Positions 33,212-42,506 are shown, numbered from the stretch's first letter. The stretch: DNA of 42,733 nt from an uncultured beta proteobacterium (GCA_903927295.1 CAIYMN010000032.1:1-42733), one strand, 5' to 3'. Translations and numbers: made by a program. The notes: generated by a model not told the origin, from the letters alone.

Positions 33212-34164
33212 CTGATTCAGGCGAGTTGCATCGCAACCAGACAGTCGGTCTTGATCTGGGCTGGGTACAGCAGATCAAGGTCAATCGCAACGCGACCGAC
33301 CGGCGAGCGGCCAGCCTTGTCAATCGTCGCGGCGTGAAGAAGGAGTATCAGGCAGCCTGGTTGCTCAAAGCGATCCAGTGCATGGACCTGACGACGCTGG
33401 GCGGCGACGATACGCCGGGCAGGGTTGAACGTCTTTGCCGCAAGGCGCTGCAGCCCCTGCGTGCCGATCTGCTGCAAGCGCTGGGCGTGCAGACGCTGAC
33501 GACTGGCGCTGTCTGCGTTTACCACGAGATGATCGCACCGGCCTCCCGCGTGCTGGCCGGTCGGCTGCCGATTGCCGCGGTTTCTACGGCCTTTCCGGCG
33601 GGACAGGCAAGCCTCGAGACCAAGCTGTGTGAGATTGAGCTGTCGTTGGCGGCGGGTGCCAGTGAAATTGACATCGTGATCACACGCCAGCACGTGCTCA
33701 CCGGCAACTGGCAAGTGCTTTATGACGAGATGCTGGCTTACCGCCAGGCCTGTGGTCATGCCCATGTGAAAGCGATTCTTGCGACTGGCGATCTGGTGAC
33801 ACTGGAGAATGTGGCCAAAGCTTCCTGGGTCTGCATGATGGCGGGCGCCGATTTCATCAAGACCTCTACCGGCAAGGAAGGTGTCAACGCGACGCTGCCG
33901 GTGGCGCTCACCATGACGCGGGCCATTCGGGAATACTTCGAGCGCTACGGCTTTCGCGTGGGATTCAAGCCGGCCGGTGGTGTCTCTTCCGCCAAATCGG
34001 CTTTGCAGTACATCACCGTGATGGCTGAAGAACTGGGGCGCGAGTGGCTGGAGCCTCAGCTCTTTCGCATCGGCGCGTCGAGCCTGCTGACCGACATCGA
34101 ACGCCAGTTGGAACACCACGTGACCGGCAACTACTCAGCCAATCATCGGCACGCACTACCATGA
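33208..34164 (+). CDS. deoC: Deoxyribose-phosphate aldolase, long (animal-like) form
   Basis: DeoC cleaves 2-deoxyribose-5-phosphate to glyceraldehyde-3-phosphate and acetaldehyde. At 318 residues it is much longer than the common bacterial form (about 220-260). It resembles human DERA in length and sequence blocks: STAFPAGQASLETKL, ASEIDIVITR, VKAILATGDL, AGADFIKTSTGKEGVNAT, GFKPAGGVSSA and LFRIGASSLLTDIERQ. The Schiff-base Lys218 and the proton-relay Lys254 fall, from memory, at the same positions as in human DERA. It overlaps deoB and the ALDH gene by four bases each, so coupling is tight. Confidence 0.96.
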   Translation: MTDSGELHRNQTVGLDLGWVQQIKVNRNATDRRAASLVNRRGVKKEYQAAWLLKAIQCMDLTTLGGDDTPGRVERLCRKALQPLRADLLQALGVQTLTTGAVCVYHEMIAPASRVLAGRLPIAAVSTAFPAGQASLETKLCEIELSLAAGASEIDIVITRQHVLTGNWQVLYDEMLAYRQACGHAHVKAILATGDLVTLENVAKASWVCMMAGADFIKTSTGKEGVNATLPVALTMTRAIREYFERYGFRVGFKPAGGVSSAKSALQYITVMAEELGREWLEPQLFRIGASSLLTDIERQLEHHVTGNYSANHRHALP

Positions 34165-36551
34165 CAAGCATCCAAGACATTCTCAAGACCATGGATTACG
34201 GCCCATCGCCGGAAAGCCAGAAGGAAGCGCTGGCCTGGCTGGCGCAGCATGAGCGCCGTTTTGGCCTGTTCATCAACAACGCCTGGAGCGCGCCCGGCAA
34301 CACTTTTGCGTCCTTCAATCCTGCTGACGGCAAGGAACTCGCGCAGTTGACGCAGGCCACGAGCGCGGATGTTGATCGTGCTGTCGCAGCGGCCAGCGCC
34401 GCGCTGGGTGGCTGGCAGGCGCTGGGTGGTCATCGTCGCGCCAAGGTGCTGTATGCACTGGCGCGCCAATTGCAGAAGCACGCGCGCCTGTTTGCCGTGC
34501 TGGAGACGCTGGACAACGGCAAGACCGTGCGTGAAACCCGCGATGTCGATCTGCCGCTGGCAGCGCGCCATTTCTATCACCACGCGGGCTGGGCGCAGTT
34601 GCTCGGCGAAGAGTTTCCTGGCTACCGCGCGGTCGGCGTGGTCGGGCAAATCGTGCCCTGGAACTTCCCACTGTTGATGCTGGCCTGGAAGATCGCGCCG
34701 GCACTGGCAGCGGGCAATTGCGTCGTCTTCAAGCCAGCCGAGTTCACTTCGCTCACAGCACTGCTGTTTGGCGAGATCTGCCAGCGCGTCGGAGTACCAC
34801 CCGGAGTGGTCAACATCGTGACCGGCGACGGCGAAGTGGGCCAGGCCATCGTGAAGCATCCCGGCATCGACAAGCTGGCCTTTACCGGCTCCACCGAGGT
34901 CGGTCGCTTGATTCGCAGCGCCACGGCGGGCAGCGGCAAGAAGCTGTCGCTGGAGCTCGGTGGCAAGTCACCTTTCATCGTGTTCGAGGATGCTGACCTG
35001 GACGCTGCCGTGGAAGGTCTGGTCGATTCGATCTGGTTCAACCAGGGCCAGGTCTGCTGCGCCGGCTCACGCCTCTTGGTGCAGGAATCGGTGCAATCGC
35101 GTTTTCTGGCCAAGGTGAAAGCGCGCATGGACAAGCTGCGGCTCGGCTCACCGCTGGATAAATCCATGGACATCGGCGCGCTGGTGGACCCGGTGCAGCT
35201 GCAGCGCATCACCGGTCTGGTCGAGGCGGCGCGCGCCGAAGGCTGCGAAATCTGGCAGTGTGAGTGCGAGCTTCCGGGTGGCGGCAGCTGGTACCCGCCG
35301 ACCTTGATCACGGGAGCTTCCGCATCTGCCTCTGTGGCACAGACGGAAATCTTTGGCCCGGTGCTGGTGGCGATGAGTTTTCGCACACCACCTGAAGCCG
35401 TGCAACTGGCCAACAACACGGTCTATGGTCTGGCGGCGTGCATCTGGTCCGAATCGATCAGTCTGGCACTTCACATCGCTCCCCAAATCAAGGCTGGTGT
35501 GGTGTGGATCAACACCGCCAACCAGTTCGACGCCGCCTGTGGTTTTGGCGGTTACCGCGAATCGGGTTTCGGTCGCGAAGGCGGTCGCGAAGGCATGCTT
35601 GAATACCTCACACCGCTGGCCGAAGATGCACGCCCCGCCACCCCGCCACGCGTCGCCAAACCTGAGGGCGGCAAGGGTGCGGCGTCGCAAGACGGCACTG
35701 GCGCCCTCGATATTGACCGCACTGCCAAGCTCTACATCGGCGGCAAGCAGGTGCGTCCGGACGGTGGCTACAGTCGCGCCGTTCACGACGCCGGTGGAGC
35801 CTTCCTGGCCGATGTTGGTGAGGGCAACCGCAAGGACATCCGCAATGCAGTTGAAGCGGCCCATAAAGCCTCGGGCTGGTCCCGTGCGACGGCGCACAAC
35901 CGGGCTCAGGTGCTGTACTACATCGCCGAAAATCTGACCGCTCGCGGGCAGGAATTTGCTGCGCGTTTGCAGTTGATGACCGGTCCTGCCGATGCCGAGC
36001 GCGAAGTTCAGGCTTCAATCGAGCGCCTGTTCTACTACGCCGCCTGGGCCGACAAATACGATGGTCTGGCGCACCAGCCACCCATGCATGGGATCACGGT
36101 GGCACTGAACGAACCCTTGGGCGTGATCGGCATCATCTGCCCGACCGAGCAGCCCTTGCTGGGATTCATCTCGCTGGTCGCACCGGCGATTGCGCTGGGC
36201 AATTGCATTGTTGTGGTGCCTTCTGAAAGGCATCCGCTCTCGGCCACCGATCTGTATCAGGTGCTCGACACCTCCGATCTGCCCGGTGGTGTGGTCAACA
36301 TCGTTACCGGCAGCGCGGACGAACTGGCGCGCGTGCTGACCAGTCACAGTGACGTCGATGCCGTCTGGCGACACGACGGTTCGGCCGCAGGTTGCACCGA
36401 AGTCGAGCGTCTGTCGGCCCAGTCGCTCAAGCGTACCTGGGTTGGGGGTGGCAAAGGGCGTGACTGGTATGACGCCGCTCAGGCCGCTGGCCGGCCGGTG
36501 CTGGCGCATGCGAGCCAGGTGAAAAACATCTGGATTCCCTACGGGGTTTGA
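34161..36551 (+). CDS. Two-domain aldehyde dehydrogenase, ALDH16-like
   Basis: This 796-residue protein has two ALDH units. The first (about 1-490) is complete: IVPWNFPLLMLAWKIAPALA, FKPAE (Lys191), FTGSTEVG, Glu265 in LELGGKSP, catalytic Cys299 in FNQGQVC and EIFGPVL. After a Pro/Gly-rich linker (about 491-518) a second, shorter unit begins at KLYIGGKQV. It repeats the fold up to GVVNIVTGSADELA but has no catalytic Glu or Cys region. This is the architecture of ALDH16, where the second unit is non-catalytic. Position after deoC suggests that it oxidises the acetaldehyde released by DeoC, an inference. The frame is open 39 codons upstream inside deoC. ATG 34161 is chosen for the ATGA overlap. 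Confidence 0.9.
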   Translation: MTSIQDILKTMDYGPSPESQKEALAWLAQHERRFGLFINNAWSAPGNTFASFNPADGKELAQLTQATSADVDRAVAAASAALGGWQALGGHRRAKVLYALARQLQKHARLFAVLETLDNGKTVRETRDVDLPLAARHFYHHAGWAQLLGEEFPGYRAVGVVGQIVPWNFPLLMLAWKIAPALAAGNCVVFKPAEFTSLTALLFGEICQRVGVPPGVVNIVTGDGEVGQAIVKHPGIDKLAFTGSTEVGRLIRSATAGSGKKLSLELGGKSPFIVFEDADLDAAVEGLVDSIWFNQGQVCCAGSRLLVQESVQSRFLAKVKARMDKLRLGSPLDKSMDIGALVDPVQLQRITGLVEAARAEGCEIWQCECELPGGGSWYPPTLITGASASASVAQTEIFGPVLVAMSFRTPPEAVQLANNTVYGLAACIWSESISLALHIAPQIKAGVVWINTANQFDAACGFGGYRESGFGREGGREGMLEYLTPLAEDARPATPPRVAKPEGGKGAASQDGTGALDIDRTAKLYIGGKQVRPDGGYSRAVHDAGGAFLADVGEGNRKDIRNAVEAAHKASGWSRATAHNRAQVLYYIAENLTARGQEFAARLQLMTGPADAEREVQASIERLFYYAAWADKYDGLAHQPPMHGITVALNEPLGVIGIICPTEQPLLGFISLVAPAIALGNCIVVVPSERHPLSATDLYQVLDTSDLPGGVVNIVTGSADELARVLTSHSDVDAVWRHDGSAAGCTEVERLSAQSLKRTWVGGGKGRDWYDAAQAAGRPVLAHASQVKNIWIPYGV

Positions 36552-36554
36552 GCC

Positions 36555-37895
36555 GTGACCTTGCTGCCACAGGAAATCATCCGCAAAAAGCGCGACGGTG
36601 CCGCTCTGAGTCGCGCCGAGATCGAGTTTTTTGTCCGGGGCATCACCGACGGCAGCGTCAGCGAGGGTCAGGTTGCTGCCTTTGCCATGGTGGTCTATTT
36701 CAAGGACATGGTGATGGAGGAGCGGGTGGCCCTGACGCTGGCCATGCGTGACTCGGGTCAGGTGCTGGAGTGGCGTTCACTCGACTTGCCGGGTCCGGTG
36801 ATGGACAAGCATTCCACCGGTGGCGTGGGCGATGTGGTCTCGCTGCTGCTGGGACCGATGGTGGCGGCCTGTGGCGGCTTTGTGCCCATGATCTCGGGTC
36901 GCGGCCTTGGACACACCGGTGGCACGCTCGACAAGTTCGACGCCATACCGGGCTACTGCAGCACACCCGACATCGACACCTTCCGCCGGGTCGTGAAAAA
37001 CGTTGGTGTCGCCATCATCGGACAGACGGCACAACTCGCACCGGCCGACAAGCGGGTCTATGCGATCCGTGACGTTACCGCCACGGTGGAGTCCGTGCCC
37101 ATGATCACAAGTTCCATCCTGTCGAAGAAGCTCTCTGCCGGGCTGGACTATCTGGTGATGGATGTGAAGGTGGGCTCTGGCGCTTTCATGCCCAGTTACG
37201 AGAAGTCACTGGAACTGGCAAACAGCATCGTCAGCGTCGGTAGCTATGCTGGTTTGCCCACGGCAGCCTTGCTGACCGACATGAACCAATCGCTCTCGCC
37301 CAGTGCCGGCAATGCGCTGGAGGTGCGCCTCGCGCTCAACTACCTGAGTGGCCGAGCGCGACCGGCGCGCCTGCATGAAGTGACGATGGCGCTGTGCGCT
37401 GAAATGCTGCTGCTCGGTGGTCTTGCCAACAGTCTGGACCACGCACGAAAGCGCTTGCAGGCGGCACTCGATGGCGGCACTGCAGCAGAACGCTTTGCGC
37501 GCATGGTGAGTGCGCTGGGCGGCCCGGCGGACTTGCTGGAACGCCCCAACGCTTATCTGGAGACTGCACCGGTTTTGCTGCCCGCGACGGCCACCCGTTC
37601 GGGCTATGTGCAGCGTTGCGATTGCCGCAACCTCGGCCTTACGGTGCTGGGTCTCGGCGGTGGTCGCAGCCGTCCGACAGACAGCATTGATTTTGCGGTC
37701 GGGCTGAGTGAACTGGTGCAGATTGGCGCGCACATCGAAGCGGGTCAGCCGCTGGCCATGGTCCATGCACGCACTGCGGCAGCGGCTGAGCAGGCTGCGC
37801 GCGAACTGCAGGCGGCGTACCAGATTGGCGACACCGCACCCGTTGCAGGGGCCGTCGTCTATAACCGGATTGGCAGCGCCGGGATCAAGGCTTGA
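36555..37895 (+). CDS. deoA: Thymidine phosphorylase
   Basis: DeoA splits thymidine and deoxyuridine into base and deoxyribose-1-phosphate. The 446-residue protein has the start [16 protein letters not shown], the phosphate/substrate motifs [14 protein letters not shown] and [20 protein letters not shown], and [11 protein letters not shown]. It starts with GTG 3 bases after the ALDH stop and is the last gene of the operon. Its end overlaps the end of the converging nucleotidase gene by 11 bases (37885-37895). Confidence 0.96.
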   Translation: MTLLPQEIIRKKRDGAALSRAEIEFFVRGITDGSVSEGQVAAFAMVVYFKDMVMEERVALTLAMRDSGQVLEWRSLDLPGPVMDKHSTGGVGDVVSLLLGPMVAACGGFVPMISGRGLGHTGGTLDKFDAIPGYCSTPDIDTFRRVVKNVGVAIIGQTAQLAPADKRVYAIRDVTATVESVPMITSSILSKKLSAGLDYLVMDVKVGSGAFMPSYEKSLELANSIVSVGSYAGLPTAALLTDMNQSLSPSAGNALEVRLALNYLSGRARPARLHEVTMALCAEMLLLGGLANSLDHARKRLQAALDGGTAAERFARMVSALGGPADLLERPNAYLETAPVLLPATATRSGYVQRCDCRNLGLTVLGLGGGRSRPTDSIDFAVGLSELVQIGAHIEAGQPLAMVHARTAAAAEQAARELQAAYQIGDTAPVAGAVVYNRIGSAGIKA

Positions 37896-39822
37896 GCTGG
37901 TACAAGGCCGAGCCGTCGCCGTTGTCCTTCAACCACTGAATGTCCGGGTGTCTGGCAAGGTGCTTTTGCGCTGCGCTGGCTGAAAAAAAGACCATCCTGA
38001 TCCCTGGGACATTCTGGATGTGCCAGTTGCCGTCGGCGCTGGGATTGACCTGTTTGTTGGGACCCAATACATCCATCATGCGCAGGTACTCGATCAGCAC
38101 TTGCCGGTTTTCTTCTGGCGCGTCCAGTATCACCTTGGCTGCCGACAGCCCCGGAAAATTACCGCCACCAAAGGCGCGGTAGTTGTTGGTGGCGACGATG
38201 AATTTGGCATCCAGCACGATCGGTTGGCCCTGGTAGCGCAGGTTCGTCACGCGATGCGCGTCGGGCGCCGCCAGCGTGCCGTTCACCGCGTAGCGGGCCG
38301 GCTGCGTGACGTCGATTTCGTAAGTCACGCCATCGATGGTGTCAAAGTTGAATGACGGGAAGCCGTTGTTCACCAGCGCCTGCTGCGCCGGGCCCTGTGG
38401 GTCAATCCGGTTGAACTGGCCGGCCGACATCTCTATCCACTCTTTCACCTCGGCGCCGGTCAGCAGCATGGCCTTGAGCGTGTTCGGGTACACGTACAGG
38501 TCAGCCACATGCTTGATCGCCAGCGGGCCGGCCGGGATGTCGGTGTAGTTGGTCGAGCCCTGGCGCCCACCGGCCTTGAAGGGCGAGGCCGCAGACAGCA
38601 CCGGGTACTTTTCATAGTCCGTGCCTTGCACCGCGCGTTTCACGTAAGCGATTTGCGCGTTGGAAACAATCTGCACCGACGGATCATCGCTGACCTGGGC
38701 AAAGAAACTGTAGATCGGTGCGCTGCTGAAGGCAATCTTGTCGCGCAGATAGGTCAAGGTCTGCGCATGTTCTTCGCTGATAGCCTGTTCGACCGACGGG
38801 TCGGCATCAGCCAGTGACTTGCGGGCGAGGCGGTCGAACACGGGACGGATGGAAGAGCGGCTGTCTGTGATCCTCCAACTGCCGCTGCCGTTGTCAAGCT
38901 GGAAGTCCACGATGCCCAGATGATCGCCCCAGCGCCCGGGCATCACGGCCGCCACACCGTTGATGGTCCCGCGTTCAATATCCACTCTCGGATGGTTCGC
39001 AAACCCCTTGCCCGGAAACTCGGAATGGGCGTGGCCGAACAGAATCGCATCAACGCCGGGCACCTGTGCCAGACGTGCCACGGCGTTCTCTGCAAACAGA
39101 CCGACCTCACCCTTCTCGAAGCCCGAGTGGGCAATGGCGATGACCAGATTCGCTCCCTTGGCACGCATCTCTGGAACATACTGCTTTGCCACTTCAACCA
39201 TGTCGTGCGCCACCACGCGGCCCTCCAGATTGGCCTTGTCCCATTGCATGATCTGTGGCGGCACAAAGCCGATCACGCCGACCCTGATGGCGTGCTTCTG
39301 ACCCTGCGCGTCCTTGAACTGGCGATCAAGCAGGACGTAAGGCGTGAAGGCATGATGGGCTTGCCCTGAATCCTTGTCCTTGTCATCCAGATAGACGTTG
39401 GCGCTGATGTAGGGAAAGTTAGCGCCGGCCAACGAGCGGCGCAGAAAATCCAGTCCGTAATTGAAGTCGTGGTTGCCAACGTTGGCCGCGTCATAGGCCA
39501 TGGTGTTCATCACCTTGTAGGCCGGATGAACCTGCCCCTCTTGCAGTGGCTTGACGCGTGCCACCCAATCGCCCAGCGGGTTGCCCTGCAGCAGGTCACC
39601 GTTGTCAAACAGCAGGCTGTTCGGCGCCTCGGCGCGGGCGGCCTTGATCAGGCTGAGGGTGCGAGCCAGGCCATACTGGTCTGTCAGCTGGTCCTGGTAG
39701 TAGTCGTAGCTGAGCAGGTTCATGTGGAGGTCGGTCGTCTCCAGAAGCCGCAACTTCAGTTCGGCAGCCTGCGCCGACCACAGGAACAGCGCAGCCAGCA
39801 GGCCCGGGCTGATCTTCCTCAT
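37885..39822 (-). CDS. cpdB: Secreted 2',3'-cyclic-nucleotide phosphodiesterase/3'-nucleotidase
   Basis: CpdB-type enzymes hydrolyse 2',3'-cyclic nucleotides and 3'-nucleotides in the periplasm. The 645-residue protein begins with a signal peptide ([19 protein letters not shown]). It then has the metallophosphatase motifs [40 protein letters not shown] and [11 protein letters not shown], and a C-terminal 5'-nucleotidase domain with the aromatic-rich [19 protein letters not shown] 39822 is chosen. ATG 39834 lies at the edge of a hairpin repeat and the frame continues through that repeat to 39909, probably by chance. It converges on deoA and may supply nucleosides to that operon. Confidence 0.9.
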   Translation of the reverse strand: MRKISPGLLAALFLWSAQAAELKLRLLETTDLHMNLLSYDYYQDQLTDQYGLARTLSLIKAARAEAPNSLLFDNGDLLQGNPLGDWVARVKPLQEGQVHPAYKVMNTMAYDAANVGNHDFNYGLDFLRRSLAGANFPYISANVYLDDKDKDSGQAHHAFTPYVLLDRQFKDAQGQKHAIRVGVIGFVPPQIMQWDKANLEGRVVAHDMVEVAKQYVPEMRAKGANLVIAIAHSGFEKGEVGLFAENAVARLAQVPGVDAILFGHAHSEFPGKGFANHPRVDIERGTINGVAAVMPGRWGDHLGIVDFQLDNGSGSWRITDSRSSIRPVFDRLARKSLADADPSVEQAISEEHAQTLTYLRDKIAFSSAPIYSFFAQVSDDPSVQIVSNAQIAYVKRAVQGTDYEKYPVLSAASPFKAGGRQGSTNYTDIPAGPLAIKHVADLYVYPNTLKAMLLTGAEVKEWIEMSAGQFNRIDPQGPAQQALVNNGFPSFNFDTIDGVTYEIDVTQPARYAVNGTLAAPDAHRVTNLRYQGQPIVLDAKFIVATNNYRAFGGGNFPGLSAAKVILDAPEENRQVLIEYLRMMDVLGPNKQVNPSADGNWHIQNVPGIRMVFFSASAAQKHLARHPDIQWLKDNGDGSALYQLKP

Positions 39823-39828
39823 CAACGC

Positions 39829-39896
39829 CGTCATTGCGAGGGCCGAATGCCTGTAGCAATCCATGCATGGACTGCCGCGCTTCGCTCGCAGTGACG
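39829..39896 (-). repeat. 68-bp imperfect palindrome between nucleotidase and amidohydrolase genes
   Basis: The ends CGTCATTGCGAG (39829-39840) and CTCGCAGTGACG (39885-39896) are inverted with one mismatch. The centre contains CCATGCATGG (39861-39870) within a 20-base near-perfect palindrome (39856-39875). Such units, ending in CGTCATTGCGAG and having CAATCCATG-type centres, are a known class of dispersed hairpin repeat in many bacteria. It sits in the 83-base gap between two minus-strand genes and is open in the downstream gene's frame. Confidence 0.8.
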
Positions 39897-39905
39897 CCAC
39901 CGGGT

Positions 39906-41528
39906 TCATTGGCGGTAGTACGCTGGCAGCGCGCGCAGGTACTTGGGCAGGTTCGGATTCTTCATCAGACGCGATAAAAAATCCGGATCATCGCTGGTGG
40001 TCAAGCCATTCAGACGTGTCTTCTCGAAGGGCAGGCCGAAGCGACAGGCAAGCAGGCGCTTGGCGTCAGACGCCTTGATGTCGCCGGCAGGCAGCGGCAG
40101 ATGGCATTCGGAAAAATCCTTGGCAACTTGTTCCGGGCTGAGCCTGGCTGCCAACTGAGCCGGTTCCAGATTCAGGCCCTGCTGGATGCGCTTCATGGTC
40201 TCGGCGATGCTCATGGGTGGCAGGCTGGTGGTCGGGCAGTTGGGTGTCATCGCCTTGCTGCGCTTGCCCTTGAAGGTGGAACTGACCTCCATATCGTCGC
40301 TCCGGCCGCGTGCTGTCTTGAGCAGCGCGAGGTCGCCATACAGGGGCTCCCCGCGCACTGCGACCAGCTGGATGTTTTCTTCAATCGCCAGGATCAGGTT
40401 GCGATACGGATCGCCATGGCGGTCATCGACCACCAGCACATCGCCCAGGTACCCTTCGGTGATCTGGCCGAGGCGCTTGCTCCAGCCCATGGCGTCGGCC
40501 GGTTTGCGTGTCACCATTTCAACCAGATCCCGGTCCGAGAGGGCACCGTGCAGCGCGTGCTTGTTGAACAGATCAGCGACCTTGAGCTCACCCAGGCTGG
40601 ACTTGCTGCCCGAGGGTCCCCAGTCCGGCGCGAGGCTGATGGCCAGACCGGCGCGCCGCGCTGCCTCGATATTGGCGGTCTGACCGTAGAGCATGAAGTT
40701 CGACAGCGGCGACCACACCAGCTTGGCGCCCACTGCGGCCAGTTCCTTGAGTTGCGGCTCGGTCAAGCCGACGCCGTGAATGGCGATCAGTTCCGGCCCG
40801 AGCAGATTGCTGTCCTTGATGGCGTAGAACTCGGTGGCCATGCGCGGCGAAGGTCCTTCTGCCAGATGCACCACCAGCGGACCTTTGCTGCGCTCGGTCT
40901 GCATGGCAGTCCACTCCTTGGAACTGCGACCAATGTCCACGCGGCTGGCCGCCACGCGCGACTCCACCTGCGAATTCTCGATGTTACGGACCAGGCACTC
41001 CTCTTTGGAATAGGCCAGGTTCGTCCGGCCACCCTGCAAGGAGGTCGTGCCACCGGCCAGCGCCTTGTACTCACCGTAACGGCCGACCTCGATACCAAGG
41101 TCCAGGTAGTATGGGCGCGTCAGCACTTCCTGGGGAAAGGTGACGCGCTTGTTGTAGACATCGTCGTACCAGCGCCACTCGTAGCGGTCCCGGTACTTGC
41201 GCGTGATCGGCAGCAGTGGGTAGATCGCGTATTCCGGATGGTTGTGCAGGTCGATGATGCCGGGATAGATCACGCCCTTGCTGTCAATCACCGGCGCATC
41301 TTTTGCGGCGTCTGGCAACGCCTCGCCGGCGCGTGCCACCGCCATGATCTTGCCGCCAGAGAGCCAAACCCGGGCGTTGGGCAGCACGTCGCCCGCATCG
41401 TTCATGGTGACCACTTTGCCCACCAGCACCAGACCGGAGTCGGTGTTCCAGGGCGCTTGCGCAACAGCGGGTGAAGTCAGGACAAAGGCAGACAGGAAGC
41501 ATGCAATGGCAAGGCTGGCAGCGCGCAT
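39906..41528 (-). CDS. Secreted amidohydrolase-superfamily protein
   Basis: This 540-residue protein has a signal peptide (about 1-24, ending VAQA) and an amidohydrolase barrel. It has the HxH metal motif GIIDLHNHPEY, LVVHLAEG, LIAIHGVGL and SLAPDWGPSGSK (the last metal Asp). These residues suggest a metal-dependent hydrolase of cyclic amides, peptides or related bonds. The substrate is unknown. After the barrel and its beta-sandwich (about 425) there is a C-terminal extension of more than 100 residues with two Cys (in FSECHLPLP and LLACRFGLP) that I do not recognise. ATG 41528 follows GGTGA by 5 bases. A GTG lies four codons upstream. Confidence 0.8.
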   Translation of the reverse strand: MRAASLAIACFLSAFVLTSPAVAQAPWNTDSGLVLVGKVVTMNDAGDVLPNARVWLSGGKIMAVARAGEALPDAAKDAPVIDSKGVIYPGIIDLHNHPEYAIYPLLPITRKYRDRYEWRWYDDVYNKRVTFPQEVLTRPYYLDLGIEVGRYGEYKALAGGTTSLQGGRTNLAYSKEECLVRNIENSQVESRVAASRVDIGRSSKEWTAMQTERSKGPLVVHLAEGPSPRMATEFYAIKDSNLLGPELIAIHGVGLTEPQLKELAAVGAKLVWSPLSNFMLYGQTANIEAARRAGLAISLAPDWGPSGSKSSLGELKVADLFNKHALHGALSDRDLVEMVTRKPADAMGWSKRLGQITEGYLGDVLVVDDRHGDPYRNLILAIEENIQLVAVRGEPLYGDLALLKTARGRSDDMEVSSTFKGKRSKAMTPNCPTTSLPPMSIAETMKRIQQGLNLEPAQLAARLSPEQVAKDFSECHLPLPAGDIKASDAKRLLACRFGLPFEKTRLNGLTTSDDPDFLSRLMKNPNLPKYLRALPAYYRQ

Positions 41529-41714
41529 GGGGGTCACCACTTTCAGGAAACGACGTTGGTGCAGACATCATAGCGTTGCCGTGCGCATGGCTGGCGAGCT
41601 GAATGCGTCACTGCAAACTGTCATCGAGCCTTGTCCATCTGTCGGCCACGGCATCGGCCTAAATACAGACAAAGCAGTCTGTCGCCACCATCGCGTTACC
41701 GTAACTTGCGACTG
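41529..41714. other. Intergenic region with no gene
   Basis: No convincing gene was found between the amidohydrolase start and the small membrane-protein stop. A 6-bp inverted repeat, ACAGAC/GTCTGT (41665-41670 and 41677-41682), lies after the stop of the small gene at 41715. It is too weak and without a clear T run to be called a terminator. Confidence 0.5.
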
Positions 41715-41948
41715 TTATGGATGGCTCTGCAAAGCGAGCTTTTCTCCCAATGCAGCGATGCGCTTATGGAGGGAGATGGAAGACACTTGTCCAAAAATGA
41801 CAATACCAAGCGCGAAGCCAGCGATATATATCTGGTCAAGACCAACGAGGCCCATGTGCCTTCCAATAGCTGAGCCACAAAAGGCCATGAGGATGACGCC
41901 AATGACACTTGTAATCTGCGGGGACATAGAGTGCAACTTTCTTAACAT
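41715..41948 (-). CDS. Small two-span membrane protein, unknown
   Basis: A 77-residue open frame encodes a protein with two hydrophobic stretches (about 11-27 and 40-57) separated by a short polar loop, and a basic/polar C-terminus (HKRIAALGEK). It has no domain that I recognise. The membrane-like pattern and clean ends favour a real gene over the overlapping plus-strand frames at 41631-41873 and 41278-41952, which lack such structure. There is no conserved neighbour and no clear ribosome-binding site, so confidence is moderate. Confidence 0.5.
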   Translation of the reverse strand: MLRKLHSMSPQITSVIGVILMAFCGSAIGRHMGLVGLDQIYIAGFALGIVIFGQVSSISLHKRIAALGEKLALQSHP

Positions 41949-42237
41949 CTGAGGCCTATTCGTGATTGCAGGCTGACAGACGTTTAACGATTTGTATGTA
42001 GGAACACCCGTCTAAGCATAAAAAATTGCGGGTGTGGCCGAATGACCGGTTCCGCTGCACTCCTGCACTACATTTTCTCCATACCTGACGCTCCGCATTG
42101 ACGGTCTGCTACAGAGAAAAGTGGCTGGCTCCAGAAGACACAGGCAGCAGGTCGCCAAGATTTTCTCAAATGCCTTGAGTCAGCCAGCACGGCCATTCAC
42201 AGTTGACCAGAGCTGCCGTTGGTGAACAAGACTGCAG
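41949..42237. other. 289-base intergenic region
   Basis: No gene, tRNA or clear promoter was found. A 7-bp inverted repeat ACACCCG/CGGGTGT (42004-42010 and 42029-42035) with an 18-base AT-rich spacer lies here. It could be a weak hairpin or protein-binding site, but there is nothing to assign it. Composition is less GC-rich than the flanking operons. Confidence 0.4.
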
Positions 42238-42441
42238 CTACCAGAGCCGAACCAGGTACCTAAAGCCGACGTTAAAAAAGTCGCGACTGCACCGACTGCA
42301 TCGGTAACGCTCGCTCCACGGCATGAGGCGCATCAGAAAGCGGCGAGGAATTCTTTCCAAATCCGATCCACATACTGGGCAAGGCAACGTCTTCATGTCA
42401 CGTCGCTCGAAGGCTGACTTCTTCTTGTCTTCATCTTTCAC
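42238..42441 (-). CDS. Small zinc-ribbon protein, unknown
   Basis: This 67-residue protein has two Cys pairs: CPVC (21-24) and CSRC (48-51). The pattern is that of a zinc ribbon. It is rich in Arg and Lys and ends FNVGFRYLVRLW. The start is uncertain: GTG at 42441 gives a charged N-terminus (MKDEDKKKSAF), while ATG at 42396 begins MKTLPCPVC, very near the first Cys pair. It may bind nucleic acid or be a small regulatory protein. No family is recognised with confidence. Confidence 0.6.
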   Translation of the reverse strand: MKDEDKKKSAFERRDMKTLPCPVCGSDLERIPRRFLMRLMPWSERYRCSRCSRDFFNVGFRYLVRLW

Positions 42442-42474
42442 TCCCTGTCAACACGGTAACAGGTACTGATGATC

Positions 42475-42506
42475 TTGGGAACCGGTGTTTGCCCTACCGT
42501 TCCCAA
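42475..42506 (-). terminator. Hairpin after the Bug-family gene, possible terminator
   Basis: TTGGGAACCGGT (42475-42486) and ACCGTTCCCAA (42496-42506) form an 11-bp stem with one bulged base and a 9-base loop. It lies 25 bases after the stop of the minus-strand gene at 42532 and before the zinc-ribbon gene. It lacks a T run on the minus strand, so it may be a terminator without one, an mRNA-stabilising hairpin or a protein-binding site. Confidence 0.45.

Noticed and set aside
40101-41474. 457-codon open frame on the plus strand
   Set aside because: It lies wholly antisense to the amidohydrolase, whose motifs and signal peptide are clear. Long antisense frames are usual in GC-rich codon use, and the translation shows no domain.
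41278-41952. 224-codon plus-strand frame over the amidohydrolase 5' end and small membrane gene
   Set aside because: Antisense to a clear gene for half its length. The rest has no domain or ribosome-binding site.
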